Origin: Ovis canadensis
Taxonomy: Eukaryota; Chordata; Mammalia; Artiodactyla; Bovidae
NCBI RefSeq assembly: GCF_042477335.2
Contig: NC_091260.1
Location: 46,209,001-46,273,000, forward strand
Direction: 5' to 3'
Length of the DNA: 64,000 nucleotides
Below are positions 33,974 to 44,162 of this stretch, in pieces (the first letter of the stretch is position 1; the number at the start of each line of letters is the position of its first letter). The notes below the pieces were generated by a model. It made no database searches. It was not told the DNA's origin and worked only from the letters and a program-made list of their open reading frames with translations. Made by a program: the position numbers and the translations under genes.

Positions 33974-35941
33974 ATTCAGTTCAGTTCAGATCAGTCACTC
34001 AGTTGTGTCCAACTCTTTGCGACCCCATGAATTGCAGCACGCCAGGCCTCCCTGTCCATCACCAACTCCCTGAGTTCACCCAAACTCATGTGCATCCCTC
34101 CCAGCATCAGGGTCTTTCCAACGAGTCAACTCTTCGCATGAGGTGGCCAAAGTATTGGAGTTTCAGCCTCATTATCAGTCCTTCTAATGAACATCCAGGA
34201 CAGGTCTCGTTTAGGATGGACTGGTTGGATCTCCTTGCAGTCCAAGGGACTTTCAAGAGTCTTCTTCAGTACCACAGTTCAAAAGCATCAATTCTTCGGC
34301 ACTCAGCTTTCTTCACAGTCCAACTCTCACATCCATACATGACTACTGGAAAAACCATAGCCTTGACTAGATTGACCTTTGCTGGCAAAGTAATATCTCT
34401 GCTTTACAATATGCTCTCTAGATCGGTCATAACTTTCCTTCCAAGGAGTAAGTGTCTTTTAATTTCATGGCTGCAATCACCATCTGCAGTGATTTTGGAG
34501 CCCCCCAAAATAAAGTCTGATACTGTTCCCACTGTTTCCCCATCTATTTCCCATGAAGTGATGGGACCAGATGCCATGACTTAGTTTTCTGAATGTTGAG
34601 CTTTAAGCCAACTTTTTCACTCTCCTCTTTCACTTTCATCAAGAGGCTCTTTAGTTCCTCTTCACTTTCTGCAATAAAGGTGGTGTCATCTGCATATCTG
34701 AGGTTATTGATATTTCTCCTGGCAATCTTGATTCCAGTTTATGCTTCTCCCAGTCCAGCGTTTCTCATGATGTACTCTGCATAGAAGTGAAATAAGCAGG
34801 GTGACAATATACAGCCTTGACGTACTCCTTTTCCTATTTGGAACCAGTCTGTTGTTCCATGTCCTGTTCTAACTGTTGCTTCCTGGCCTGCATATAGGTT
34901 TCTCAAGAGGCAGGTCAGGTGGTCTGGTATTCCCATCTCTTTCAGAATTTTTCAGTTTATTGTGATCCACACAGTCAAAGGCTTTGGTATAGTCAATAAA
35001 GCAGAAATAGATGTTTTTCTGGAACTTTCTTGCTTTTTCCATGATCCAGCAGATGTTGGCAATTTGATCTCTGGTTCCTCTGCCTTTTCTAAAACCAGCT
35101 TGAACATCTGGAAGTTCACAGTTCATGTATTGCTGAAGCCTGGCTTGGAGAATTTTGAGCATTACTTTACTAGTATGTGAGATGAGTGCAATTGTGTGGT
35201 AGTTTGAGCATTCTTTGGCTTTGCCTTTCTTTGGGATTGGAATGAACACTGACCTTTTCCAGTCCTGTGGCCACTGTAGAGTTTTCCAAATTTGCTGGCA
35301 TATTGAGTGTAGCACTTTCACAGAATCATCTTCCAGGATTTGAAGTAGCTCAACTGGAATTCCAGCACCTCCACTAGCTTTGTTCGTAGTGATGTTTTCT
35401 AAGGCCTACTTGACTTCATATTCTAGGATGTCTGGCTCTAGGTGAGTGATCACACCATTGTGATTATCTGGGTCATGAAGATCTTTTTTGTACAGTTCTG
35501 TGTATTCTTGCCTCCTCTTCTCAATATCTTCTGCTTCTGTTAGGTCCAGACCATTTCTGTCCTTTTTTGAGCCCATCTTTGCATGAAATATTCCCTTGGT
35601 ATCTCTAATTTTCTTGAAGAGATCTCTAGTCTTTCCCATTCTATTGTTTGCCTCTATTTCTTTGCATTGATCGCTGAGGAAGACTTTCTTATCTTTCCTT
35701 GCTATTCTTTGGAACTCTGCATTCAGATGCTTATATCTTTCTTTTTGTCCTTTGTTTTTCACTTCTCTTCTTTTCCCAGCTATTTGTAAGGCCTCCTCAG
35801 GCAGCCATTTTGCTTTTTTGCATTTCTTTTCCATGGGGATGGTCTTGATCCCTGTCTCCTGTACAATGTCATGAATATCTGTCCATAGTTCATCAGGCAC
35901 TCTATCAGATCTAGTCCCTTAAATTTATTTCTCACTTCCAC
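33974..35941 (-). mobile_element. BovB LINE, 2-kb 5'-truncated copy
   Basis: Continuous antisense BovB from its 3' end (TTCAGTTCAGTTCAGATCAG) to a truncation just inside the endonuclease-RT linker. It covers the whole reverse transcriptase and the C-terminal domain. It lacks the AP-endonuclease, so it cannot be autonomous. Confidence 0.95.
34003..35900 (-). pseudogene. BovB reverse transcriptase, broken copy
   Basis: On the minus strand, segments 35406-35900 (linker), 34869-35321 (RT palm, FIDYTKAFDCVDH) and 34739-34936 (GVRQGCILSPCLFHFYAEY) follow in order, then the YADD active-site region near 34690 and the C-terminal domain. Frameshifts separate the blocks. The RT would copy BovB RNA by target-primed reverse transcription. 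Unlike the two copies near 50 and 55 kb, this one keeps the triple A in CTCAAACTACC near 35207, so the ECSNYHTIALISH segment stays in frame. Confidence 0.85.
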
Positions 35942-36084
35942 TTTCTTTTCAATGACCTGCCACAAAAGAGATATATCAGAGATATTTTCTGTGGCTCTTG
36001 TTAGCTTCAATTTGAAGCAAACTCCTTTCACTTTATAAGTTGATAAACCAAAATTCACTCAAGCTGTGAAGGAGATCTAGATTG

Positions 36085-36205
36085 GCTCCTTGGATGAAAT
36101 CCACTCCAGTATTCTTGCCTGGAAAAGCCCATGGACAGAGAGGCTCGTGGGCTATAGTCCATGGGATTGCAAAAAGAGTCAGACATGACTGAGCACACAA
36201 ACATG
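36085..36205 (+). mobile_element. Bov-tA 3' half
   Basis: Sense, BovB-derived half only (CCACTCCAGTATTCTTGCCT to ACATGACTGAGCACACAAAC). The tRNA-like head is missing. Confidence 0.85.
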
Positions 36206-36270
36206 GTCTATTTACTGGAACGTGACATGTTTAGTGAAACTATATGGGACATTCCATTATGTTACAAAGG

Positions 36271-36555
36271 GCTTGCTGCTGCTGCTGCTGCTGCCAAGTC
36301 ACATCAGTCATGTCCGACTCTGTGCGACCCCATGGACGGCAGCCCACCAGACTCCCCCATCCCTGGGATTCTCCAGGCAAGAACACTGGAGTGGGTTGCC
36401 ATTTCCTTCTCCAAGGCGTGAAAGTGAAAAGTGAAAGGGAAGTCGCTCAGTCATGTCTGACTCTTCGCGACCTCATGGACTGCAGCCCACCAGGCTCCTC
36501 CATCCATGGGATTTTCCAGGTAAGAGTACTGGAGTGGGGTGCCATTGCCTTCTCC
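36271..36555 (-). mobile_element. Bov-A2 SINE
   Basis: Antisense dimeric Bov-A2 starting with a GCT repeat. TTACAAAGG at 36262-36270 and 36556-36564 is a perfect 9-bp target duplication. The target lies at the 5' edge of the next Bov-tA. Confidence 0.95.
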
Positions 36556-36561
36556 TTACAA

Positions 36562-36772
36562 AGGACTTCCTAGGTGGTAAAGAATCCATCTGCCAGTGCA
36601 GCAGCTGAAAAAGATGTGGGTTTGATCCCTGGGTTGGGAAGATACCTTGGTGTAGGAAATGGAAACTTGCTCTAATATTCTTGCCTGGAAAATCCCATGG
36701 ACAGAGAAACCTGGTGGGCTGCAATCCATGGGGTTGAAAAAGAGTCAGACATGACTGAGCAAGCATGCACAT
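36562..36772 (+). mobile_element. Bov-tA SINE
   Basis: Sense SINE from AAGGACTTCCTAGGTGGTAA to GACATGACTGAGCAAGCATG, immediately downstream of the Bov-A2 insertion. Confidence 0.9.
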
Positions 36773-36805
36773 TATTTACAAAATTATGCATATTATGTAG
36801 ACCAT

Positions 36806-37000
36806 CATCCTCTTACTCAGTGGTGTCCAACTCTTTGTAACTCCATGGACTGTAGCTCACCATGCTCCTCTGCCCATGGTGTTTTCTGAGCAAGAATACT
36901 GAAGTGAGTAGCCATTCCCTTCTCCAGGAGATTGTCTCAATCCAGGGATTGAACCTGAATCTCCTGCATTGCAGGCAGATTCCTTACTGTCTGAGCCACC
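36806..37000 (-). mobile_element. Bov-tA SINE with target-site duplication
   Basis: Antisense. ATGTAGACCAT at 36795-36805 and again at 37001-37011 fixes both ends with a perfect 11-bp duplication. Confidence 0.95.
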
Positions 37001-37011
37001 ATGTAGACCAT

Positions 37012-37284
37012 GCTTCAGTTCAAATCAGGTTCACTTAACTGACAATTGTTTCCAACTATGTAGTACCAGCATTTTGAAGGACAGGATTTGGTGAGATCCT
37101 TGAACTCTGTTCTTGGGGTAGAGGAAGCTCCTGTGTATGTCTTCTGGAAAGGGAGCATATTTGGAGTCCTCCTGCCCTCCCACTGAGTGTTAGGTTATGT
37201 AAATTTCAAGTTGTACAGATTTGTTGCCTGGCTAATTTTATTCTAAGATTTAAATCTTAAGGAAAAATTTTACTTTTTGTAAAA
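37012..37284. other. Single-copy sequence
   Basis: No feature recognised. Confidence 0.4.
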
Positions 37285-38155
37285 AATTATTTTTTAATTG
37301 GAGGAAAATTGCTTTACAATGTTGTATTGGTTTTGGCCACACAACAATACAAATCAGCCATAATTAAACATATATTCCCTCCCTCTGGGGGTTCCGTCCC
37401 TTGGCCCAATCCCATTCCCTCTAGGTCACAGAGTGCTAGGTTCGGCTCCTTGTGTTATTAATATATAGCAATTTCTCACCAGCTATCTATTTTACACATA
37501 ATAGTGTGCATATGTTGATGCTTTTTCTCCATTTGTCCCACTTTCTCTTCCCCCCACTGTGTCTATAAGTCTGTTTTCTACATCTGTATCTCCAGTCCTT
37601 CCCTCCAAATAGGTTCATCAGTACTATTTTTCTAGATTCTGTATATATACATTAACATATGATATTGGTTTTTCTCTTTCTGATTTATTTCACTCTGTAT
37701 AACAGACTCTGCATTCATCCACCTCACTAGATCTGACTCAAATTCATTCTTTTTTTATGGCTAATACTTCATTGTACATATGTACCACATCGTCTTTGGG
37801 GCTCCCCTCATGGTTCAGCAGTTAAGAATCTGCCTGCAATGCCGGAGATGCAGGTTTGATCCCTGGGTTTGGGATATCCCTTGGAAGAGGGCTTTAAAGC
37901 CTCTTGATGAAAGTGAAAGAGGAAAGTGAAAAAGTTGGCTTAAAGCTCAACATTCAGAAAATGAAGATCATGGCATCTGGTCCCATCACTTCATGGGAAA
38001 TAGATGGGGAAACAGTGGAAAACCGTGTCAGACTTTATTTTGGGGGGCTCCAAAATCACTGCAGATAGTGATTGCAGCCATGAAATTAAAAGACGCTTAC
38101 TCCTTGGAAGGAAAATTATGACCAATCTAGAGAGCATATTCTAAAGCAGAGACAT

Positions 38156-38473
38156 GGGGATGATCCAGAGAGATGATATGGGGTGGGAGGTGGGAGGGGG
38201 GTTCAGGATTGGGAACTCATGTACACCCGTGGCGGATTCATGTCAATGTCTGGCAAAACTAATACAGTATTGTAAAGCAAAATAAAGTAAAAATAAAAAT
38301 TTAAATTAAAAAAAAAAAGGAAATACAGTAAAAAAAAAAAAAAACTGGAGCCTTTTAGATGTAAATAAATGTTGTAATTACTATTTATCTAAATGTTTAA
38401 ACACCTTTTGTCTTCCAGACAACAATGAACTAGCTTGCACAGAATAAAATTAAATTTAAATTAAAAAAAAAAA
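38156..38473 (+). mobile_element. Truncated L1 with apparent 3' transduction
   Basis: AAAGCAGAGACAT at 38143-38155 and 38474-38486 is a perfect 13-bp duplication. The insert starts with L1 3' UTR (GGGGATGATCCAGAGAGATG), has AATAAA at 38281-38286 and a first A tract at 38307-38318. It then carries about 140 bases of non-L1 sequence with a second AATAAA (38443-38448) and a final A tract. Confidence 0.85.
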
Positions 38474-38490
38474 AAAGCAGAGACATTGCT

Positions 38491-38931
38491 TTGCCAACAA
38501 AGGTCCATCTAGTCAAGGCTATGGTTTTTCCAGTAGTCATGTATGGATGTGAGAGTTGGACTGTGAAGAAAGCTGAGCACCGAAGAATTGATGCTTTTGA
38601 ACTGTGGTGTTGGAGAAGACTCTTGAGAGTCCCTTGGACTGCAAGGAGATCCAACCAGTCCATTCTAAAGGAGGTTAGCCCTGGGTGTTCTTTGGAAGGA
38701 ATGATGCTAAAGCTGAAACTCCAGTACTTTGGCCACCTCATGCGAAGAGCTGACTCATTGGAAAAGACTCTGATGCTGGGAGGGATTGGGGGCAGGAGGA
38801 GAAGGGGATGTCAGAGGATGGGATGGCTGGATAGCATCACTGACTCGATGGACGTGAGTTTGAGTGAACTCCGGGAGTTGGTGATGGCCTGGCATGCTGC
38901 GACTCATGGGGTCGCAAAGAGTCAAACATGA
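38491..38931 (+). pseudogene. BovB C-terminal domain, open remnant
   Basis: A 146-codon open frame covers the C-terminal part of the BovB protein downstream of the RT. Conserved stretches are VFPVVMYGCESWTVKKAEHR (residues ~11-30), [19 protein letters not shown] (~41-59) and [20 protein letters not shown] (~82-101). The domain's biochemical role in BovB is not established, to my knowledge. No endonuclease or RT is attached. It is open because the insertion is young, and it is not a host gene. Confidence 0.85.
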
Positions 38932-39245
38932 CTGAGCGACTGAACTGGAAGAGGGCATGACAACCCACTCCAGTATTCTTGCCTGGAGGATCCCATGGAC
39001 AGAGAAGCCTGGTGGGCTACAGTCACAAAGAGTTGGACATGACTGAAGTGACTTAGCACCCACACACACACCATAACTTCCTTCTCCTTTCATCTGTAGA
39101 TGGACATCTAGGTTCCTTCCATATTCTGACTATTGTAAATAGTGCTGCAATGAACACTGAGGTGCGTATGTCTTTTGGAATCGTGGCTTTCTTAGCTTTC
39201 TCAGGTAGTGACATTGTTGGGTCATATGGTAGATATATTCTTCGT

Positions 39246-39458
39246 TTCTTAAGGAAGAAAAGATTCTACTTTCATTCAATATCTGGAAATTCAAGCTAAC
39301 TATGAGAATTCAAGTGCTGGAATATAGATTAGATTACCAGAGGAATACTAATCTATAGTAACTCTACGAAAAGAAAGTGCCTGTTCTGAATTTATTAAAC
39401 ACATATTCAAATCAAATGTGTGAAATACTGCCAAGATTCAAAAATTTTGATAATGCTT
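39246..39458. other. Single-copy sequence
   Basis: No feature recognised. Confidence 0.4.
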
Positions 39459-39900
39459 TAAAATTTTTTTATTGGGGTATAGTTGCTTTACAGGGTTGTG
39501 TTAGTTTCTGCTATACAGCAAAATGAATCAGATATATGTATACATACATCCCCTCTGTTTGGGATTTCCTTCCCATTTAAGTCACCACAGAGCACTGAGG
39601 AGAGTTCCCTGTGCTCTACAGTGGGCTCTCCTTAGTTATCTACTTTATATATAGTAACAATAGAGTATATACATCAATCCCAGTCTCCCAGTTCATCCCA
39701 TACTTCTCCCTTTCCCCCCTTGGTATCCATATGTTTATTCTGTATGTCTGTGTCTCTATTTCTGCTTTGCAAATAGGTTCATCTGTACTACTTTCTAGAT
39801 TCCACATATATGTGATAATATATAATATTTGATTTTCTCTTTCTGACTTACTTCATTCTGTATGACAGTCTCTAGGTCCACCCATGTCTCTGCAAATAAA
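39459..39900 (-). mobile_element. L1 3' UTR fragment
   Basis: Antisense L1: GGGGTATAGTTGCTTTACAG, CAAAATGAATCAGATATATG, AGAGCACTGAG, CAAATAGGTTCATCTGTACT, TTCTGTATGACAGTCTCTAG. Confidence 0.92.
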
Positions 39901-41214
39901 TAATTCTGACTATATGCAAATTTGGGTTTACAGGCTACTCCTTTGAAGATAACTTTCCTGTATGATAGGACTCTACTTTCCTGAAACATTTGATGTATGT
40001 TGAATTGCAGTTTAATTCCCTGTGCATTATTGGGTTAAATGCACAATCAGCACTTTATAAACTACATGTGAATTTTTCACCACACGTTAAAAAATCATAG
40101 CCCAGCTTTTGCTCAGTGCCCTCTCCTCTCCCCATAAAACTGCCGGCCGTGGCTGTGTGCCCATGTCATACCAGTCCAGGCAAAGCATAGATGAAAAAAA
40201 TTACATCTATTACAAACAATCATCCATTATAATATGCTCCCAATTATTATCCAAGTTGTATATTGTGCATTATCTATGCCAAGGCTCACCTCCTGTTAGC
40301 ATGGAAAATTGAGAAAGGACTAGAGAGCCAAAATTATAATGTTTACAAAAGACAACTTTATGAGCCAGAAAGAAGCTGCCCTAAATTCCTGCCAATGGCA
40401 GGAGAGAATACTTCCCTCCAAAGCTCAGCCATAAGGTTCCATCTGCCAGGTGATATTACAGTACCAAGGAACAGATGATTCCACGGTCTGCCCTGATTTA
40501 CCCACCCTATGGGGAGTCTAACATATAGGATATAACAGGAGGAAAGGCCGAAAACTCCAGTATCAAATAAAATCTGCCTTTCCAATGATACTTCAGGGTC
40601 AATACCCTGTTGATAAATGTACTCTGAAAAAAGTAAGACGTTTCACAACTAAGAACTGCCTTCTTAAGGGAACACACAAAAGAACTGCCAGAGTTACAGG
40701 GAAGAGAAAACTGTTGGCTGAAAACGAGTCTTGAGACTCCTCTTGGACTCTTATCTTTTAGAATACAGATCATCTGCAACTTATGAATATTCATTTTTGG
40801 GTCATTCCATGTATGTATTAAAACAGGCAGCTCATGCTGTGGTGGGGCAGCAAGAAGGGGAGTTGATCCTTGAACCAAATCATAGCAGGGACGTGGAAAC
40901 CACAGACTCTGACCAAGTAGGGAAAGGAATATACAAAATTTTTAGCAATGGGGAGTCAATTACCGCATTGATAATATTTTGTAAGAAGTAGTAAGTTAGC
41001 ATGACTAGGTATTATGCTATACAACCTGGGATTTGGATCCAGCACTCCAGATTCCAGAACTGTGGAGAAGATAAAAATCTCAGCACCAAGGGAGCCAAGG
41101 TAGGGATTAGACGTAAGGAAATAGCGCAATAGTGTTTCCAAGGGCAGGAAGACCATCTTAGTCATTCTGGGGTTCCATTTTCTAACTCAGTGCCTGGTGC
41201 ATGGAGATCGCATT
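39901..41214. other. Single-copy sequence, no gene recognised
   Basis: A 123-codon minus-strand frame at 40507-40878 has no domain I recognise. No splice or promoter structure stands out. Confidence 0.4.
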
Positions 41215-42478
41215 TGAATCTACTGACCACTCCACTCACTCTTTCCTGAACATTGACTCTTGTTGGCTTCTGTGTCATGACCCTTTTCTTTAGCCATGCC
41301 CTTTTAGCCTCCTTTGAAGGATTTCTTCTCAGCATATATAGTACATCTCTACATGGATGTCTCACTGATGTTGTTTAGTTGCTAAGTGACCCCATGGACT
41401 GAAGACCACCAGGCTCCTCTGTCCACAGGATTTCCTAGGCAAGAATACTGGAGTGGGTTGCCATTTCCTTTTCCAGGGGATCTTCCCAACTCAAAGATCG
41501 AATATGGGTCTCCTGAATTGGCAGGCAGATTCTTCATTGCTGAGCCACTTGGGTGGCTGCCAGATGTCTCATTGCTACCTCAAATTCAGTGCATTTAAAA
41601 TACACTCACTCTTGTGTCCAAACCTGAGGCTTCTCCTGTGTTCTCTGCCTTGGTGAATTGACATCATCTTTCTTCGCCAGAACTGTAATCATTAGTTGAG
41701 TGGCAGTCTTTCCTCTTTCATCTCCCTCACCATCTACATCTAGTCACAAAGTCCAGTTGATTTGAGCTGAATTGCTTTTAAAACCCCTGCCCACATTTTT
41801 CTACAGTGACGGCCACTTCCCTATTCAGGCCACCATGACCTTTTACTAACATCATTGCATATTTTGCTTAATACTCTCTTTGCCCCCTGCTTTACAGTCA
41901 TCCAATGCCTTCCTCTTACTGTAGCCAGGTAATCTACCAGAAGCACAAATCTAATTATGTCTTTTCTTTGCTTATGTCCTTCAGTTCTCCATCAGACTTG
42001 GGTTCCCACTTTAAGAATAAAAACCTGATTTCTTGAAGTGATTATAAGACTTTTCTTGATTTGACTCCTGATTACTTCTCCAGCTTTCTCTTTCCACTAC
42101 GTCTTTCTTTATATATTCTCTACCCCTTTTCAACTTTATTCTAGAGAGAGACTGCTATCTATAAAAACTTCAGTCTTTTGCAAATTTTTCTGTCTGCTTT
42201 GAATACTCTTCCCCTCTTGATCTGGCTAGCTCTTACTTATCATTTAGGTCATCCTTTAATATCACCTCTTCTGGAACATGTTCTATGCTCAAATACCTTA
42301 TCATAGAAATTATCAGGAGGTATAATTGCCTTTTGCTTTCTTATATTGTCTATCAGAAGTTAATCTGCATAAGGGCAGAAATGATCAATCTGCCTTGCTT
42401 GTCATATTTCCAGGCCAGTGCATTTCTCCTGGCATGTTGTTCTCTCCCAATGAGTAATGCATAAATAAAGGTTTATTG
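41215..42478 (+). mobile_element. L2 LINE 3' region, split by Bov-tA
   Basis: Sense L2 3' end: CTAATTATGTCTTTTCTTTG near 41952, TTGAATACTCTTCCCCTCTT near 42200, CATCCTTTAATATCACCTCT near 42250, and a terminal ATAAATAAAGGTTTATTGGA. Confidence 0.75.
41366..41558 (-). mobile_element. Bov-tA SINE nested in L2
   Basis: Antisense Bov-tA. GATGTCTCACTG before and GATGTCTCATTG after it look like the target duplication with one mismatch. Confidence 0.9.
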
Positions 42479-42639
42479 GACTCACCTGAAGAAATTTGTA
42501 GCAGTGGATTTTAACAGTTTTTTGAACATGAAAACAAGGAAAGACCTCAAATGTGACAGTGTAGCCCTGTTAAGAGTCCTAGAAGAACATTGTAATGGAT
42601 TAAAAATGACTGAAAAGTTTTGCCATTTTTCCTGTGGAA
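42479..42639. other. Single-copy sequence
   Basis: No feature recognised. Confidence 0.35.
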
Positions 42640-43140
42640 AGGTGAAGAGCTGCTCCTTCTCCCTTTGAATCTGGGCTGGCCTGTGCCAATTTAGCAAATA
42701 GAATATGATGGAAGAGATTCTCTGCCAGTTTGGGCTTGGCATTTGAAAGGATAGGCAGCTTCTACTTTATTCTCTTGGAGTCCTGAGGTACCATGTGAGA
42801 AGTCCAGCTACTCTATTGGAACCCTATAGCTAGGAGCTCTGCAACTTCATGGAGACAGAGGGGGCGCCCTGCTGAGTGCAGCCTTGTAGTTATTCTTGCT
42901 AGGATTTCAGGCATGTGAGTGAAGCCCTCGGGGGTTTTTCAGAACATAAGGAACCAAGCTACCAGACATGAATGATCCCAGTAGACTTCAAGTGAGTGGA
43001 AGAATTGCTCAGTAGAAAATTACCCTAACTCCTGACCCCCAGAATCATGAGATATAGTAGAGTGGTTTTTGCGTTCATTTTGTGTATGGTCTCTAATTTG
43101 GAGCATGGCTTGTTATAGAACAGTAGATAACCAGAACAGT
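42640..43140 (+). mobile_element. MLT1-type LTR (ERVL-MaLR), solo
   Basis: CCCTTTGAATCTGGGCTGGC, GAGTCCTGAGGTACCATGTG, AGAAGTCCAGCTACTCT and a terminal TTGTTATAGAACAGTAGATA AACCAG-like end fit a MaLR LTR in sense. This is an ancient endogenous-retrovirus relic with no internal genes. Confidence 0.6.
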
Positions 43141-43871
43141 CAGTGCTTTCTTTCATTAGCTGTGAGGGATTCAAAGTAGGGAAGGGGTCATTCTGAACCC
43201 TGCCATGTTCTCTCTGCAGTAGCTGTGGCTTTAGGCATGAAGCTGGGGTGGGGAAACGTATGCTTGAGAGTCTCGAGTCTTAGCTCAGGGTCCATTTCCC
43301 CATAGCATCAACTTTCTTTGTGGTTGGGTTTCAGCCCTCAAAAACCTACAAAAGCTCATGTACATTTTGAAGGATTACCTTCCCAGCTCACACACATAAA
43401 TATTTGGAACCTGACCTATTTGGAAACTGGGAATTGAGTGGAGAGAAAGAGTCTCATATCTGTTAAGAAGTGGCAAAAACCCTCATGGGGTTTGACTTAA
43501 AATGAAGCGGGCAAAAAGGGATTGACTATTGAAGCGGTTGTGGGGAGGACAGTGGTGGAGGCTATACATACCTATTCTTGCACTTTGTTTTGTTCCAGCC
43601 CAGGTTCTGGGGACAATCAAACTGTGGGGTAGAGTGAATATAATGGCTAAAGGAAACTATCTGTTGCTATTTTACCTGAACCTACAACTCAACTTCAACT
43701 AGTTGACTTGTACATTTTGAAAGATTACTATACCAATTACTAATGACTCATCTTCCTGTGCCAAGTCATTACCTGGCAGTCCAGTTCCCAAAGATCAAAT
43801 CCAAAATACCTGCTTGCCTCCTGTCTCTTACCTGTCTCAGGCCTCTGCAGTTCCTCTGATTTGTAGACTGC
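43141..43871. other. Single-copy sequence
   Basis: No feature recognised. Confidence 0.4.
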
Positions 43872-44162
43872 TTGACTGCAAGGAGATCCAACCAGTCCAT
43901 TCTAAAGGAGATCAGTCCTGGGTGTTCTTTGGAAGAAATGATGCGAAGAGTCAGTCTGATGCTGGGAGGGATTGGGGGCAAGAGGAGATGGGGACGACAG
44001 AGGATGAGATGGCTAGATGGCATCACCGACTCGATGGACGTGAGTTTGAGTGAACTCCGGGAGTTGGTGATGGACAGGGAGGCCTGGTGTGCTGCGATTC
44101 ATGGGGTCGCAAAGAGTCGGACACGACTGAGCAACTGAATTGAACTGAACTGAACTGAACTG
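43872..44162 (+). mobile_element. Short BovB 3' end with internal deletion
   Basis: Sense BovB starting ACTGCAAGGAGATCCAACCA and ending in four ACTGA-type units. About 60 bases around the FGHLMRR codons are missing near 43940. Confidence 0.92.

Larger units (their letters stand above)
37893..38946 (+). mobile_element. BovB LINE 3' fragment nested in Bov-tA, split by L1
   Basis: GGAAGAGGGC occurs at 37883-37892 and 38947-38956, a perfect 10-bp duplication. The sense BovB starts near the end of the RT (KSLLMKVKEESEK region). It is split after AAAGCAGAGACAT and then runs to its 3' end (CGACTGAACT). Confidence 0.96.
37798..39071 (+). mobile_element. Bov-tA SINE nested in L1, itself split by BovB
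   Basis: Head half 37798-37892 (GGGGCTCCCCTCATGGTTCA to GGAAGAGGGC) and tail half 38947-39071 (GGAAGAGGGCATGACAACCC to a short CA tail) join exactly at the BovB target duplication. Confidence 0.95.
37285..39245 (-). mobile_element. L1 3' end, split by a 1.3-kb stack of insertions
   Basis: Antisense L1 from its 3' UTR (GGAAAATTGCTTTACAATGT) to TTCATTGTACATATGTACCA at 37797. It resumes at about 39072 with CATCTGTAGATGGACATCTA and AAATAGTGCTGCAATGAACA. The two halves are collinear. Confidence 0.92.

Noticed and set aside
34003-34584. 193-codon plus-strand frame with many His/Ser residues
   Set aside because: It is the antisense reading of the BovB C-terminal region. The same pseudo-protein recurs at every antisense BovB copy.
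36244-36573. 109-codon frame with a poly-Cys run
   Set aside because: The Cys run is the translated GCT repeat of Bov-A2, and the rest is SINE sequence.
40507-40878. 123-codon minus-strand frame
   Set aside because: No family recognised, and overlapping frames on the other strand are similarly open. Not enough support for a gene.
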